This document shows, in pieces, positions 1 to 8,760 of a DNA stretch of 64,000 bases. The stretch is from NCBI RefSeq assembly GCF_001989615.1, contig NZ_CP019068.1:124001-188000 (forward strand), read 5' to 3'. Numbering within the stretch: position 1 is the stretch's first letter; each line of letters opens with the position of its first letter. A model generated the notes under the pieces. That model was not told where the DNA came from. It saw only the letters and a program-made list of their open reading frames with translations, and did not search any database. This stretch comes from Halorientalis sp. IM1011. GTDB taxonomy: Archaea; Halobacteriota; Halobacteria; Halobacteriales; Haloarculaceae. The translations under genes were made by a program, and so were the position numbers.

Positions 1-1068
1 GAGGAAGTGATCCGAACCGGCACTCCCATACGGGAATCCGACTTCCGGTCCGCGGAGCGACCGGACGGGTCGGTTGGGCACGCCCGCGCGGTGGCGGTCC
101 CCTTGCAGGGCCCCGACGGTGATGCCATCGGCGCAATGGAGCTGTTGGTCGATTTCAGTGATATCGTCGAACAGCGCAAGGAGCTACAGGAACTCCAGTC
201 ACAGATGGCCGACGACGTCGAATCCGCTGTCGGAGAACTCAGTGACTCGGCCGACGCCGTCACAGCACAGTCCAGCGATATCAGGGACGTCGCCGACGAC
301 CAGGCCAGTGATCTGGAGGAAGTCCAGTCCGAGGTCTCCGGATTCAGCGCAAGCGTCGAGGAAATCGCCTCCAGCGCCGAGGAAGTGAGCAACCAGAGCA
401 AACGAACGAAAGACCTCGCCGACGAGTCCGTCGAGACGGCAACCGAAACCATCGAGCGGGTCGAGAAAGCTACCGAATCCGCCGAACAGGTCGCCGAGGA
501 GACGACAGAACTCCAGTCTCACATCGAGGAAATCGACGAGTTCGTCGAGGTCATCAACGATATCGCCGACCAGACGAACATCCTGGCGCTGAACGCCAAC
601 ATCGAAGCCGCCCGCAGCGAAGGCAACAACGACGGATTCGCGGTGGTCGCTGACGAGATCAAGGAGTTAGCCAACGAGTCCAAACAGCACGCCGACGAGG
701 TCGAACGCATCGTCACAGAGGTCAGTGAGATGGCCGACGACACTGTCGAAGGTGTCGAGGCAGCCACGGACGAGATCCAACGCGGGCTCTCGGAGCTGGA
801 GACGGTGCTCGAAAATCAGGAAGCGATCCGCTCGGCAACGATCGAAACCGACGAGGGGATCAGCGAGATCGCCGAGGCCACCGACGACCAGGCGGCAAGC
901 GCCGAGGAGATGGCCAGTATGATCGACGACGTCGCCCGCCGGGCCGCTGATATCTCCGACTCGATCGACGAACTGGCAGAAGCCAACGAAACCCAGCATC
1001 AAATGGTGCAGGATCTCGGCGAGAACGTCGAACGCGTCGAACACCAGCTCTCCACGATCACGGAGTGA
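1..1068 (+). CDS. Methyl-accepting chemotaxis (Htr) transducer, C-terminal part
   Basis: The reading frame is open from base 1, so the gene begins before the window. The first ~50 residues look like the end of a PAS-type sensor domain (AVPLQGPDGDAIGAMELL), followed by a long heptad-rich coiled coil. The conserved signalling tip ADQTNILALNANIEAARSEG lies at about residues 190-210 and is the CheA/CheW contact site of all methyl-accepting transducers. Flanking Glu/Gln-rich helices supply methylation sites. No transmembrane segment is visible in the part present, so it may be a cytoplasmic PAS-type Htr. It passes sensory input to the archaellum motor through CheA/CheY. Confidence 0.93.
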   Translation, partial: EEVIRTGTPIRESDFRSAERPDGSVGHARAVAVPLQGPDGDAIGAMELLVDFSDIVEQRKELQELQSQMADDVESAVGELSDSADAVTAQSSDIRDVADDQASDLEEVQSEVSGFSASVEEIASSAEEVSNQSKRTKDLADESVETATETIERVEKATESAEQVAEETTELQSHIEEIDEFVEVINDIADQTNILALNANIEAARSEGNNDGFAVVADEIKELANESKQHADEVERIVTEVSEMADDTVEGVEAATDEIQRGLSELETVLENQEAIRSATIETDEGISEIAEATDDQAASAEEMASMIDDVARRAADISDSIDELAEANETQHQMVQDLGENVERVEHQLSTITE

Positions 1069-1171
1069 CGACGGCCCCGTTTCGAAACGTCAGCACAAAA
1101 CTAGTTTTCGCCGTGGTATACGCACCGTTCCCAGCGCAGAGAACTCCGAGCGTTCCACCGTTCCAATTCAA

Positions 1172-1318
1172 TCACAGTTCATACTGTGCTACTTCTGCGG
1201 ACCCACACTCAGGACAGTTCTCGGTCGGGTCGTCGATAGTGGCGCCACAGTGGCGACACTCACAGAATCGACGCCGCTGTCGCTGCCGTGTGACCACTCG
1301 CGTTATCCGTTTGATCAT
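1172..1318 (-). CDS. Small zinc-ribbon protein
   Basis: A 48-residue protein starting at the ATG at 1318; the frame is open to 1402 but the added residues look non-coding. It has a basic N-terminus (KRITRVVTRQRQRRRF) followed by CECRHCGATIDDPTENCPECG, that is two CxxC knuckles, ending AEVAQYEL. It closely resembles the 49-residue protein at 51050-51199 in length, knuckle spacing and the basic head. Role unknown; such ribbons bind zinc and usually nucleic acid or protein partners. Confidence 0.7.
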   Translation of the reverse strand: MIKRITRVVTRQRQRRRFCECRHCGATIDDPTENCPECGSAEVAQYEL

Positions 1319-1410
1319 GACTATCGGTGCATGACCGACACGGGATAAATAGGCCAGCCAGCCATACCGGAACTGAAAACCACAGGACGGAACGTCGGTC
1401 ACGAAATTCG

Positions 1411-1430
1411 CGTCAGACGTTCGTCTGACG
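1411..1430. repeat. Perfect 9-bp inverted repeat in a gene-free stretch
   Basis: CGTCAGACG-TT-CGTCTGACG can form a strong hairpin. It lies in the 296-bp gap between the zinc-ribbon gene (start 1318) and the GIDE-like gene (start 1615). Bases 1430-1501 behind it show GGCCCCA/TGGGGCT end pairing, but no good gene was found there. It could be a terminator-like hairpin or an operator. Confidence 0.4.
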
Positions 1431-1614
1431 GCCCCAGTAGCGCGGGTGGCCTGCTTCCCGGGGGTTTGAGAGACTCCTTGTGTTCAAGACGAGGTGGGGC
1501 TCGGAACGTCACATTTCCCCGAGCCAGTCGGCTGAGGCCTCAGAGTAGTCGCCTGGGACTGGAGTACACTGAATCCAAACGCCGGATACAATCCCGCGTC
1601 GAAATTCCACCAGA

Positions 1615-2412
1615 ATGAAGCGGCAGCCTCGAGCAATACGCCGCACACCCATGGCCCTCCCCGGTGGACTGGCGATCACGACACTCTTCGGCGGTGCGAT
1701 GCTTCTGATCGGCGGCCTCGTGCTCGCCGTGAGCGGCCGATACATCTGGCGAGCGACTGCCGTCCTCCGTGCGACGGAACTCGAGACACTCGACGACGTC
1801 CCAGCCAACACACTCGTCCGAGTCACCGGTGCCATCACTGCGGGCGAGGAAGGAACGCTCGTCGCGCCGTTCAGTGACGTCGACTGCGTCGCACTCCGGT
1901 ACCAGATCGAGGAACGACGGTTGTCAGTTCTCTATTTGCTCCCGTGGTACGTGACAGTTCACGAAGCGACGGCAGCCGTCCCGTTTACGGTTCGAACGGG
2001 GGCGGGAACAGTCGAAGTCGTCGAACCCGTGCGGACCGTCGCGCTCACGTCCCAGGTCGTCGAGACGACGGCAGCCACCGACGATCCACCAGCGCAAATC
2101 GACACCTTCGAACGCGACCACGACGAGATCCCGACGACGACACGCTGGCAGGATCCACCTGCACTGCTCGCACCACTCGCCGGTCTGCTCTCACTGGGAA
2201 CCCGACGCTACAGTGAACAGCGAGCACCAATCGACGCGGACGTCACAGTGGTCGGGCGCGTCACTCCTGACGGGACGGGGCTGGATCCACTCGTCGTCTC
2301 CGATCGGTCCCCGACTGCAACGGTCGGTCGAATGGCGAAAACGTCGATCGCAGGCGTGCTTATCGGCGTCTGTGGATTGTTGCTTGGGGTTGGGCTGCTG
2401 GTGCTTTTGTGA
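1615..2412 (+). CDS. GIDE-domain-like membrane protein
   Basis: 265 residues with a membrane helix at about 18-42 (LFGGAMLLIGGLVLAVSGRY) and another at the extreme C-terminus (VLIGVCGLLLGVGLLVLL). Between them is a beta-rich domain containing LVRVTGAI, DCVALRYQIEE and PWYVTVHE, the pattern of the GIDE domain known from the mitochondrial E3 ligase MULAN and found without a RING finger in haloarchaea. Function in archaea is unknown. An alternative start is the ATG at 1651 (MALPGG), which would put the first helix closer to the N-terminus. Confidence 0.65.
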   Translation: MKRQPRAIRRTPMALPGGLAITTLFGGAMLLIGGLVLAVSGRYIWRATAVLRATELETLDDVPANTLVRVTGAITAGEEGTLVAPFSDVDCVALRYQIEERRLSVLYLLPWYVTVHEATAAVPFTVRTGAGTVEVVEPVRTVALTSQVVETTAATDDPPAQIDTFERDHDEIPTTTRWQDPPALLAPLAGLLSLGTRRYSEQRAPIDADVTVVGRVTPDGTGLDPLVVSDRSPTATVGRMAKTSIAGVLIGVCGLLLGVGLLVLL

Positions 2413-2421
2413 CCGGCGTCT

Positions 2422-3060
2422 TCAACACGCGCCGCCGCCACCGCCGGCCGCAGCGCCCGCCCCGGCACAGCTCGCTGCACTCGCGCTCGCACCGGCCGCG
2501 GCCGCTGCCCCGGCGACGACGATCGCGGCGTCGTCGGTCTGGCTGTAGTCCCGACACTCGCCCCAGGCCACCGGTGCGATCTCGTCGTCGATATCGTCGG
2601 CTGCGACGACGGCGTCGCGAAGCTGCGACAGCGAGAACGCGGGATCCGTCGCGTACTGGTCGACGAGCGTGTCTGTGAGGAGGACACGACGGCACGTTTC
2701 GGCCTCGAAGAGTTCGTCGCCGTCGAAGGTGAACTGGACGTCGTAGTGGCGGACGAACACGTCGTCGAAGGGGTTCTGGAGGGCAGCCGCCGCCTCACCG
2801 ACGAGTTCCCAGACGCGGTCCTTGTCTGGCGTCTCGACGTCCTCGCCGAGCGAGAAGCGAGCGATGGGGACGACGACCGGGTCGCCATCCGGACCTTCGT
2901 TGACGACTGCGACGCCGGTGACGCCACAGTCGTCGACGTCGTACGCCTGTTGCTCGACGGCAGTTCGGAGGGCTTCGTCGGCGGCTTCCTGTCGCGATTC
3001 GAGATCGACCTGTTCGTCCGGCGTGTCGCTTCCGAGGAGTCGTTCGAGCAGGGAGGGCAT
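2422..3060 (-). CDS. Conserved haloarchaeal hypothetical protein, Ala/Gly tail
   Basis: 212 residues from the ATG at 3060; the frame extends to 3216 but the added residues are not haloarchaeal in character. It is a soluble acidic protein (start MPSLLERLLGSDTPDEQVDL) ending in an Ala-rich then Gly5-Ala-Cys tail, an unusual terminus that may be flexible or lipid/metal attached. I do not recognise the family. It is convergent with the GIDE-like gene, ending 9 bp from it. Confidence 0.7.
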   Translation of the reverse strand: MPSLLERLLGSDTPDEQVDLESRQEAADEALRTAVEQQAYDVDDCGVTGVAVVNEGPDGDPVVVPIARFSLGEDVETPDKDRVWELVGEAAAALQNPFDDVFVRHYDVQFTFDGDELFEAETCRRVLLTDTLVDQYATDPAFSLSQLRDAVVAADDIDDEIAPVAWGECRDYSQTDDAAIVVAGAAAAAGASASAASCAGAGAAAGGGGGAC

Positions 3061-3219
3061 CGTGGCTCGGGATTTGTGGGGGCGAGACTTTTGTGTTGGG
3101 GTCAGGGTGTCATAGAACGGTTCTGATCTACTAGAAGGCTGTTTGAAACACGTGCAAGACTTGAACCATAATTGTTTGATATACAGAAACTTAATGGGAG
3201 CTGGATAATAATTCAAACT

Positions 3220-3762
3220 ATGCGCCGACGCGTCTACCTCTTGTCACTTCTTGCGGGAACTGTCGGGTTCGCTGGCTGTTTTGGGTCCACCAGTTCAGAC
3301 AAGCCCTCCAGTACCTCCCCACCAAGTGCAACAAGTCCTGAGGAACGGGCAGAACTGACAGGAAGCGTCCACACGGCGACTGTTGATAATGGGAAACGGA
3401 TCCGCTATACACTCACCATGTCCGAACCGCCAACGGATCACGATGGTGACGCTCCACCGACTATCGAGTTCCAAGAAGATGGAACACGGATCACCGTCTC
3501 AGGTGGAATGTTTTACGGCTCAAGTACGTGTGATGAAATCGCTGTGCAGGAATTTTCGATGACTGTCGGACCCGAATTGCGAATCGTCATCGGCGCAACA
3601 ACGAGGGACGATGCACCGCGAACCTGTACCGCTGACATGGCGTATTCCCTGTATGACCTCGTGCTGGAAACGGAAGGCACCTCTCTGAGTAAGATAACGG
3701 TGGTCGAGAAACCAGAGGGTGAAGATCAACAGCAATGGACTGCGACACCACCCACAGAGTGA
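3220..3762 (+). CDS. Secreted lipoprotein, function unknown
   Basis: 180 residues from the ATG at 3220. The N-terminus MRRRVYLLSLLAGTVGFAGC has a twin-arginine pair, a hydrophobic core and a lipobox (FAGC), as in haloarchaeal Tat lipoproteins. A Ser/Thr/Pro linker follows and then a beta-rich domain with Cys pairs (SSTCDE, APRTCTA). Nothing identifies a substrate. The upstream ~100 bp is AT-rich and would hold its promoter. Confidence 0.75.
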   Translation: MRRRVYLLSLLAGTVGFAGCFGSTSSDKPSSTSPPSATSPEERAELTGSVHTATVDNGKRIRYTLTMSEPPTDHDGDAPPTIEFQEDGTRITVSGGMFYGSSTCDEIAVQEFSMTVGPELRIVIGATTRDDAPRTCTADMAYSLYDLVLETEGTSLSKITVVEKPEGEDQQQWTATPPTE

Positions 3763-3957
3763 TACATTCGCACACGTACTGATCGGGTAATTCCTCCCGG
3801 CAGACTTGCGATCAATCACATTGAGAACTGTTTTTTGACACCCTGTTGGGGGCTCCCCGTCTGTCGTGCTTCGGTCGGGACGTCTATCGGTGTGGGGCTG
3901 TCCGGACCCGAATGTTCACATTCGCGAAACACGATCACGGAGTGTGTGCTAGACAGT

Positions 3958-4821
3958 GTGAGCGCGGATCGCGTGGTGGTGCTTACGGGTGGGACGAGTG
4001 GCATTGGTCGGATTGCAGCGACGGAGCTAGCCGAGGAAGGCGGCACTATAGCAGTGGTCGGCCGGAATCAAAGCCGTGGTGAACAACTCGCGACTGAATC
4101 GAATACGATGCCAGGCGAGATCCGGTTCCACCAGGCCGATCTCGCGACCCAGGATGGGGTTCGTGCGCTTGCCGACGACCTTCGCGACTCGTACGACCGG
4201 ATCGATGCACTCGTCCACAATGCCGGATTGTCCGTCTCGACACGGACGGAAACTGCTGACGGGATCGAACGCACACTCGCGGTCAATCACATCGCCCCGT
4301 ATCTCCTGACCCACGAGCTGCTCGATATGGTGACGGCCTCGGCACCGTCCCGAATCGTCGTCACGTCTTCGGAACTGCACCGCCGTGCGACCCTGGATTT
4401 CGACGACTTGCAGTGCACCACCGATTACGATGCACGGCACGCCTATGCCCGCTCGAAATTGGCGGTGACTGCATTCACTATCGAACTCGCGGCCCGACTT
4501 TCGGACGACCAGCAGGTGACCGCGAATTGCGTCCATCCCGGATTTATCCCCTCGACGAGCCTGTTCCGCGACGCCTCGCTCAGAACACGTCTCATGATAC
4601 GTGCGGCAGCACTCGTCCCTGGTGTCGGCACCACCCCACAGGCTGGGGCCCGGCGGCTACACCACGTCATCACGGACCCGCGATTTGCCGAGGAGACTGG
4701 TGCCTACGTGACTGACGACGGGACCGAGCCACCCTCGGCCGAAGCGTCTGATCCGGCGATCCGAGACCGACTCTGGACTGTCAGTGCCGACCTGGTCGGC
4801 ATCGATCCGGACTGGCCGTGA
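3958..4821 (+). CDS. Short-chain dehydrogenase/reductase (SDR)
   Basis: A classical SDR of 287 residues that reduces or oxidises a small alcohol/ketone with NAD(P). Visible motifs are the cofactor loop TGGTSGIG near the start, the HNAGLS motif (NAG), catalytic Ser in VVTSSELH and the catalytic YARSK pair. The frame is open to 3835, but SDRs begin a few residues before the Gly-rich loop, so I take the GTG at 3958 (GTG at 3946 is the alternative). Its last 91 bp recur at 6321-6411 beyond the ATPase gene. Confidence 0.85.
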   Translation: MSADRVVVLTGGTSGIGRIAATELAEEGGTIAVVGRNQSRGEQLATESNTMPGEIRFHQADLATQDGVRALADDLRDSYDRIDALVHNAGLSVSTRTETADGIERTLAVNHIAPYLLTHELLDMVTASAPSRIVVTSSELHRRATLDFDDLQCTTDYDARHAYARSKLAVTAFTIELAARLSDDQQVTANCVHPGFIPSTSLFRDASLRTRLMIRAAALVPGVGTTPQAGARRLHHVITDPRFAEETGAYVTDDGTEPPSAEASDPAIRDRLWTVSADLVGIDPDWP

Positions 4822-4822
4822 C
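4732..4822. repeat. 91-bp direct repeat, copy 1 (end of SDR gene)
   Basis: This block encodes the last 30 residues of the SDR and its stop codon. It matches 6321-6411 with 3 mismatches in 91 bp, same orientation. The two copies bound a 1.5-kb segment holding only the AAA ATPase gene and its promoter. Confidence 0.95.
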
Positions 4823-4856
4823 GGTTCGTGTCTCGGACCTGGTGCCCCAGACAGAG

Positions 4857-6230
4857 TCACAGGGCAGAAATGGTCTCGGGGAGGTCGAACAGTCGAACAT
4901 CGGCACGGGCGTCGGCAACACGCTCGAGATCGGTCGTAAATCCGGAGCGGCTAAACAAGACGTATAGCGTCTCACCGTCTGCGGGCGCCTCTGCCCACCT
5001 GACGTCCGCTGCGGTTCGTTCGAGGTCGGTGAGAACACCTTCGCTCACGGGAGTGGACGTGAACTTACATTCGCCGGCGACGAGTCCGTCGTCGGTGAGG
5101 CCGAGGACGTCCAACTCCTGTTCTTTGAACCACCATTGCCCGACCTGATGGAACGGTCGGTCGACGAGGCCCGGAAGCGCCTCCTGGCAGAGCCGCTCGA
5201 ACAATGGACTCACGTAATCTGCCAGTTCAGGTGTAACGAGTTCGTCGTATGCGTCCGCGCCGAGCAGACGCAACTGATCCTGATTACCGTACACGAAGCG
5301 GAACCAGAACCGAAACAGCGGCGCGGCGATTCGGTACCGGCCGCGTTTCGAGGCCGTCGGTGACTCGGTCACGGGGATGTGTCGTTCGACCAGGCGGAGT
5401 CGGCGCAGCTTCTGCAGATACGTGCTGAGTGAACCGGAGTCGACACCCGCCATGCCGGCGATCTCGTTGGGGGTACGACGCCCGTGAGCGAGCGCCCGGA
5501 GGATGCTGAAATACGTATTCGGCTGTCGGAGTTCGGTCCGGAGCAAGAACTCGGGTTCGGAGTACAGGAGGCCGCGTTCCGAGAGAATCGTCCGCTGGAC
5601 GTTCGGTCCCAACGGCTGGTCGGGGTCGATGGTCTGGAGGTAGTGCGGTGTCCCGCCAAAGATCGACCATGCCATAATAGCGGTCTCGGGGTCGTACGCT
5701 GGGAAGAACTGGCGGGCGCCGGCGACAGAGAGGGGCTGGAGGTCAATCGTCGCCGTCCGTCGGCCGTACAACGGCGCGCTTCCCGAGAGGACCGTATCTT
5801 CCATGACACTGATCGAGGAGCCGACCAGGACCAGTGTCATCCCTGTCTCCTGTAGTTCCATGTCCCAGACGCGTTGGATTCGCGAGGGCAGCGACTCGTC
5901 TTCCTCGATGAGGAACGGAAACTCGTCGATGACCACGATAGCGTCTTCACTCCCGAGTGTCTCGAGGAACACTTCCCAGTCACGGCGGACGTTTTGCAAC
6001 GATGGGAACTGCGCGGTGGCTGTATCGACGAACTGCTCGAGTTGATTCTGTGCTGTGGACTCGACTGCCTGGTAGTACACAGCATCGGTCCGATCAGCGA
6101 TCGACTGGCGGACGAGCTCGCTTTTTCCAAGGCGACGACGACCGTAGATGACGACGAAGTCTGCAGTTTCGGATTCGTAGCAGTCCGCGAGTTGATCGAG
6201 TTCGGCATCCCGATCAACGAATTGCTCCAT
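4857..6230 (-). CDS. Archaeal AAA ATPase with DUF234-type C-terminus (copy 1)
   Basis: 457 residues of the archaeal ATPase family (ATPase_2 plus wHTH plus DUF234). Walker A is YGRRRLGKSELVRQ (residues ~30-43) and Walker B is AIVVIDEFPFLIEE (~95-108). A helix-turn-helix (RTPNEIAGMAGVDSGSLSTYL) lies near residue 260. The C-terminal part (DVLGLTDDGLVAGECKFTS) resembles a PD-(D/E)xK nuclease-like fold with the E.K pair. These ATPases are abundant, mobile and of unknown function in archaea. A close paralogue is at 58361-59743; the proteins differ at few positions. The gene lies between two copies of the SDR gene end. Confidence 0.9.
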   Translation of the reverse strand: MEQFVDRDAELDQLADCYESETADFVVIYGRRRLGKSELVRQSIADRTDAVYYQAVESTAQNQLEQFVDTATAQFPSLQNVRRDWEVFLETLGSEDAIVVIDEFPFLIEEDESLPSRIQRVWDMELQETGMTLVLVGSSISVMEDTVLSGSAPLYGRRTATIDLQPLSVAGARQFFPAYDPETAIMAWSIFGGTPHYLQTIDPDQPLGPNVQRTILSERGLLYSEPEFLLRTELRQPNTYFSILRALAHGRRTPNEIAGMAGVDSGSLSTYLQKLRRLRLVERHIPVTESPTASKRGRYRIAAPLFRFWFRFVYGNQDQLRLLGADAYDELVTPELADYVSPLFERLCQEALPGLVDRPFHQVGQWWFKEQELDVLGLTDDGLVAGECKFTSTPVSEGVLTDLERTAADVRWAEAPADGETLYVLFSRSGFTTDLERVADARADVRLFDLPETISAL

Positions 6231-6268
6231 ACTGAGTGGACTATGTCTGGGGAAATAGAACTGGCGAT

Positions 6269-6290
6269 TTCAGAAATCTGGATTTCTGAA
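6269..6290. promoter_or_regulatory. 22-bp palindrome upstream of ATPase copy 1
   Basis: TTCAGAAATC-TG-GATTTCTGAA, perfect 10-bp arms, centred about 50 bp before the ATPase start at 6230. A related but less perfect sequence (AGAAATC-TA-GGTTTCT, then GAAATC-AC-GATTTC) lies at the matching place before the second ATPase copy (58289-58318). Conservation of the arms suggests an operator, possibly for the ATPase's own HTH. Confidence 0.6.
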
Positions 6291-6320
6291 TTCGCAATCA
6301 GGTTTCAGTGGGTTGAGTAC

Positions 6321-6411
6321 CCCTCGGCTGAAGCGTCTGATCCGGCGATCCGAGACCGACTCTGGACTGTCAGTGCCGACCTGGTCGGCATCGACCCGGA
6401 CAGGCCGTGAC
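6321..6411. repeat. 91-bp direct repeat, copy 2 (orphan SDR gene end)
   Basis: An orphan copy of the SDR 3' end including the stop codon, 88/91 identical to 4732-4822. It has no upstream SDR coding sequence, so the intact gene is on the other side of the ATPase cassette. It shows that the cassette entered at, or was exchanged through, the SDR gene end. Confidence 0.95.
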
Positions 6412-6426
6412 TGCCAGACTCCGCTG

Positions 6427-6774
6427 CTACTCGCGGAACGAGAGGAGATCCCGTTCGTCGAGCTGGACGAGGAAGTACGAGAGCGTTTCGTCGACTGGCT
6501 CGACGCGTTCCGGGTCGTGCTCGTCGGCGACGATCGACGCGATCTCGGCGACGGTGTGGTCGCCATCACAGTGCTGCCAGACCGTCGACCCGACCGGGTC
6601 GAGCGTGAGCTCACGCTCCCGATCCGTCCCGAACAGGTCGAACAGGAAGCGATCGAGACGGTTCTGTGCCGTAAGCTGCCACGTGATCGTGGCTCGCTCG
6701 GTCCCGTCGACGGGCTCCATCGACCACTCGGCGCAGTCGCGAACCGGGACCGACTCGGGACCGTGCGTGCTCAT
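6427..6774 (-). CDS. PqqD-like peptide-binding protein
   Basis: 115 residues. The C-terminal ~80 residues fit the PqqD fold: LDPVGSTVWQHCDGDHTVAEIASIVADEH followed by VDETLSYFLVQLDERDLL. PqqD proteins are small winged-helix-like chaperones that hold a precursor peptide for a radical-SAM enzyme. No radical-SAM gene is nearby. The start overlaps the stop of the OPT transporter gene (ATGA at 6771-6774), so the two are translated together, suggesting a role with the transporter. Confidence 0.75.
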   Translation of the reverse strand: MSTHGPESVPVRDCAEWSMEPVDGTERATITWQLTAQNRLDRFLFDLFGTDRERELTLDPVGSTVWQHCDGDHTVAEIASIVADEHDPERVEPVDETLSYFLVQLDERDLLSFRE

Positions 6775-8735
6775 TGGCTCGTTCCTGACCTGGTGCGGAG
6801 GATGCTGGCTGTGAACAGGACGACGAGCGCGATGATCGCGACGATCCCGAGACGCTGCTGCAGTGCAGGGGAGAATCCGAGCGGGAAGGGGGCACCACTA
6901 CTGCTCCCGATACCGGTGATGTACAGGGCGCCGATGACGATGCCCAGGATCGCCTCGCCGGTGATGAGGCCGGCGGCGACGATGCGGCCCCGATACGTCG
7001 TTTCCTCGGCCCGTGTCCCGTCTTCGTCGTCTCCTCGCGCGACGTAGCGATCGATGCCGCCACGGAGGAGGCCGCCGAGGAAGATCGGCGTCGCGAGGGT
7101 GATCGGCAGATAGATGCCGACCGCGAACGGCAATACGGGGACTCGCATGAGGATGAGCACGAAGGCGAAGACCGCGCCGATGAGGATCATCCCCCACTGT
7201 GCGGTGCCGGTGAGCACGCCTTCGGAGATCAGCGCCATCATCCCGGCCTGCGGTGCGGGAATCGTACTGCTCCCGATGCCGTAAGCCTGGTTGAAGAAGT
7301 ACAGGACGCCGCCGGAGAACACTGCAGAGATGGTGATGCCGATTACCTGTGCGATTTGCTGTTTTCGGGGCGTCGCTCCGATGAGATAGCCCGTTTTCAG
7401 GTCCTGGGAGGTGTCACCGGCCACGGCGGCGGCGATCGCGACGACCGACGCCGTCACCAGCACGACGACCGGGTCGGTCACACCGGTGGATTTCATCGCG
7501 AGTGCGGCGATGAGGATCGTCGCGACGGCCATCCCGGAGACGGGATTCGAGGAACTGCCGACGACACCGACGAGATACGCAGACACGGCGACGAAGAGGA
7601 AGGCAGCGATGACGGCGATGAAACCGCCGAGCAGACCGACCTGCACCTGGGGAAGGACGACGAGGGCCAGCGCGATGAGTATCGCACCGCCCCCGACCAC
7701 CTTCATCGGGAGGTCGCGCTTCGTTCGTTTCTGCGTGGTGTCCCCGGTGCTCTCCCCACCCACGAGTTCGTCGGCGGTCGTCCGGAGGGCGTCGATGATC
7801 GTCTGCCGCATCGAGAGAATGGCGTGGAAGCCGCCGACGATCATGGCGCCGGCACCGACGTAGCGGATGTACTGATCCCAGACGGCATTCGCCTGCGCCA
7901 TCAGGCCGGCATCGGCAGCAGCGGCGGGGACGAATCCCCCGGTGATCAGGATCGGGATCAACATTAGCCACGCGATCAGGCCACCGCCGAAGACGTATCC
8001 GGCGATTTTCGGCCCGATGATGTACCCGACACCGACGAGTGCCGGTGTGAAATCGCCACCAACGGCAAAGCCGCGGGTCTCACCGACGGAGAAGGCCGTC
8101 TGGAGCGTGGTCCGGAACGCGGCCATGCCGTTTGCGAGCCACATGTAGAGGGCGCTGAGGAGGAAGCCAAAGGAGATGAGTTTCACGCCGCTCTCGCCGC
8201 TGTCCCCGGCCTCGAGGACGTCGGCACACGCAGTCCCCTCCGGATAGGGGAGTGTATCGTGTTTGTCGACGATGAGATAGCGCCGCATCGGAATCATGAA
8301 CAGAACGCCGAGCAGCCCGCCGAGGATAGCGACGGCTGCGGTGTCCACGATATTGATGGATTCGCCGAGGAAGGTGACACCGGCGATCGTGAAGATGACC
8401 CCCGCCGCGAGCGCTTCGCCGGCCGAGGTCATCGTCTGGACGATATTGTTTTCGAGGAGGGTGCCGCCGATGCCGACCTGCCGGAGAACGTAGAACAGTC
8501 CCATACTGATGACGGCCGCCGGAATCGAGGCGCTGATCGTCATGCCGGACCGCATTCCGAGATACATATTCGCGGTCAGCATGATGACGTTCAGCACCAG
8601 CCCGATGGCGACCGCTTTGACGGTGAGTTCGGCGACAGTCCGCCCGGCCGGTATCGTCGGTTCGGGCCCCCCTTCTGGAGCGCCCTCAGTACTACGTGTC
8701 TCGTTAGCGTGCTCAGGTACCGAATCTGATGTCAT
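6771..8735 (-). CDS. OPT family oligopeptide transporter
   Basis: 654 residues with about 15 hydrophobic helices. It starts with a soluble acidic ~25-residue head, then PAGRTVAELTVKAVAIGLVLNVIM and the OPT-type segments MYLGMRSGMTISASIPAA and LPYPEGTACADVLEAG. OPT proteins are proton-coupled importers of short peptides or metal-peptide chelates. First gene of a two-gene operon with the PqqD-like gene. Length is typical of archaeal OPT proteins. Confidence 0.92.
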   Translation of the reverse strand: MTSDSVPEHANETRSTEGAPEGGPEPTIPAGRTVAELTVKAVAIGLVLNVIMLTANMYLGMRSGMTISASIPAAVISMGLFYVLRQVGIGGTLLENNIVQTMTSAGEALAAGVIFTIAGVTFLGESINIVDTAAVAILGGLLGVLFMIPMRRYLIVDKHDTLPYPEGTACADVLEAGDSGESGVKLISFGFLLSALYMWLANGMAAFRTTLQTAFSVGETRGFAVGGDFTPALVGVGYIIGPKIAGYVFGGGLIAWLMLIPILITGGFVPAAAADAGLMAQANAVWDQYIRYVGAGAMIVGGFHAILSMRQTIIDALRTTADELVGGESTGDTTQKRTKRDLPMKVVGGGAILIALALVVLPQVQVGLLGGFIAVIAAFLFVAVSAYLVGVVGSSSNPVSGMAVATILIAALAMKSTGVTDPVVVLVTASVVAIAAAVAGDTSQDLKTGYLIGATPRKQQIAQVIGITISAVFSGGVLYFFNQAYGIGSSTIPAPQAGMMALISEGVLTGTAQWGMILIGAVFAFVLILMRVPVLPFAVGIYLPITLATPIFLGGLLRGGIDRYVARGDDEDGTRAEETTYRGRIVAAGLITGEAILGIVIGALYITGIGSSSGAPFPLGFSPALQQRLGIVAIIALVVLFTASILRTRSGTSQ

Positions 8736-8741
8736 GAATAT

Positions 8742-8760
8742 TTATAATCTGGGTTATAAA
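8742..8760 (-). promoter_or_regulatory. TATA-type promoter of the OPT operon
   Basis: TTATAA-TCTGGG-TTATAA lies 7-25 bp before the ATG at 8735. The distal TTATAAA would place transcription start at or next to the ATG, that is a leaderless mRNA. The two TTATAA arms also make an inverted repeat that could be a binding site. Confidence 0.5.

Noticed and set aside
1430-1501. tRNA-like sequence: 7-bp end pairing GGCCCCA/TGGGGCT, 72 nt long, TTCAAGA at the T-loop position
   Set aside because: The T-stem has a mismatch and three G-T pairs, and no anticodon stem-loop can be drawn. At best a decayed tRNA; likelier chance.
2422-2927. Long minus-strand and plus-strand frames rich in Ser, Arg and Pro
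   Set aside because: These are shadows of the acidic haloarchaeal gene on the minus strand; high GC keeps the other frames open.
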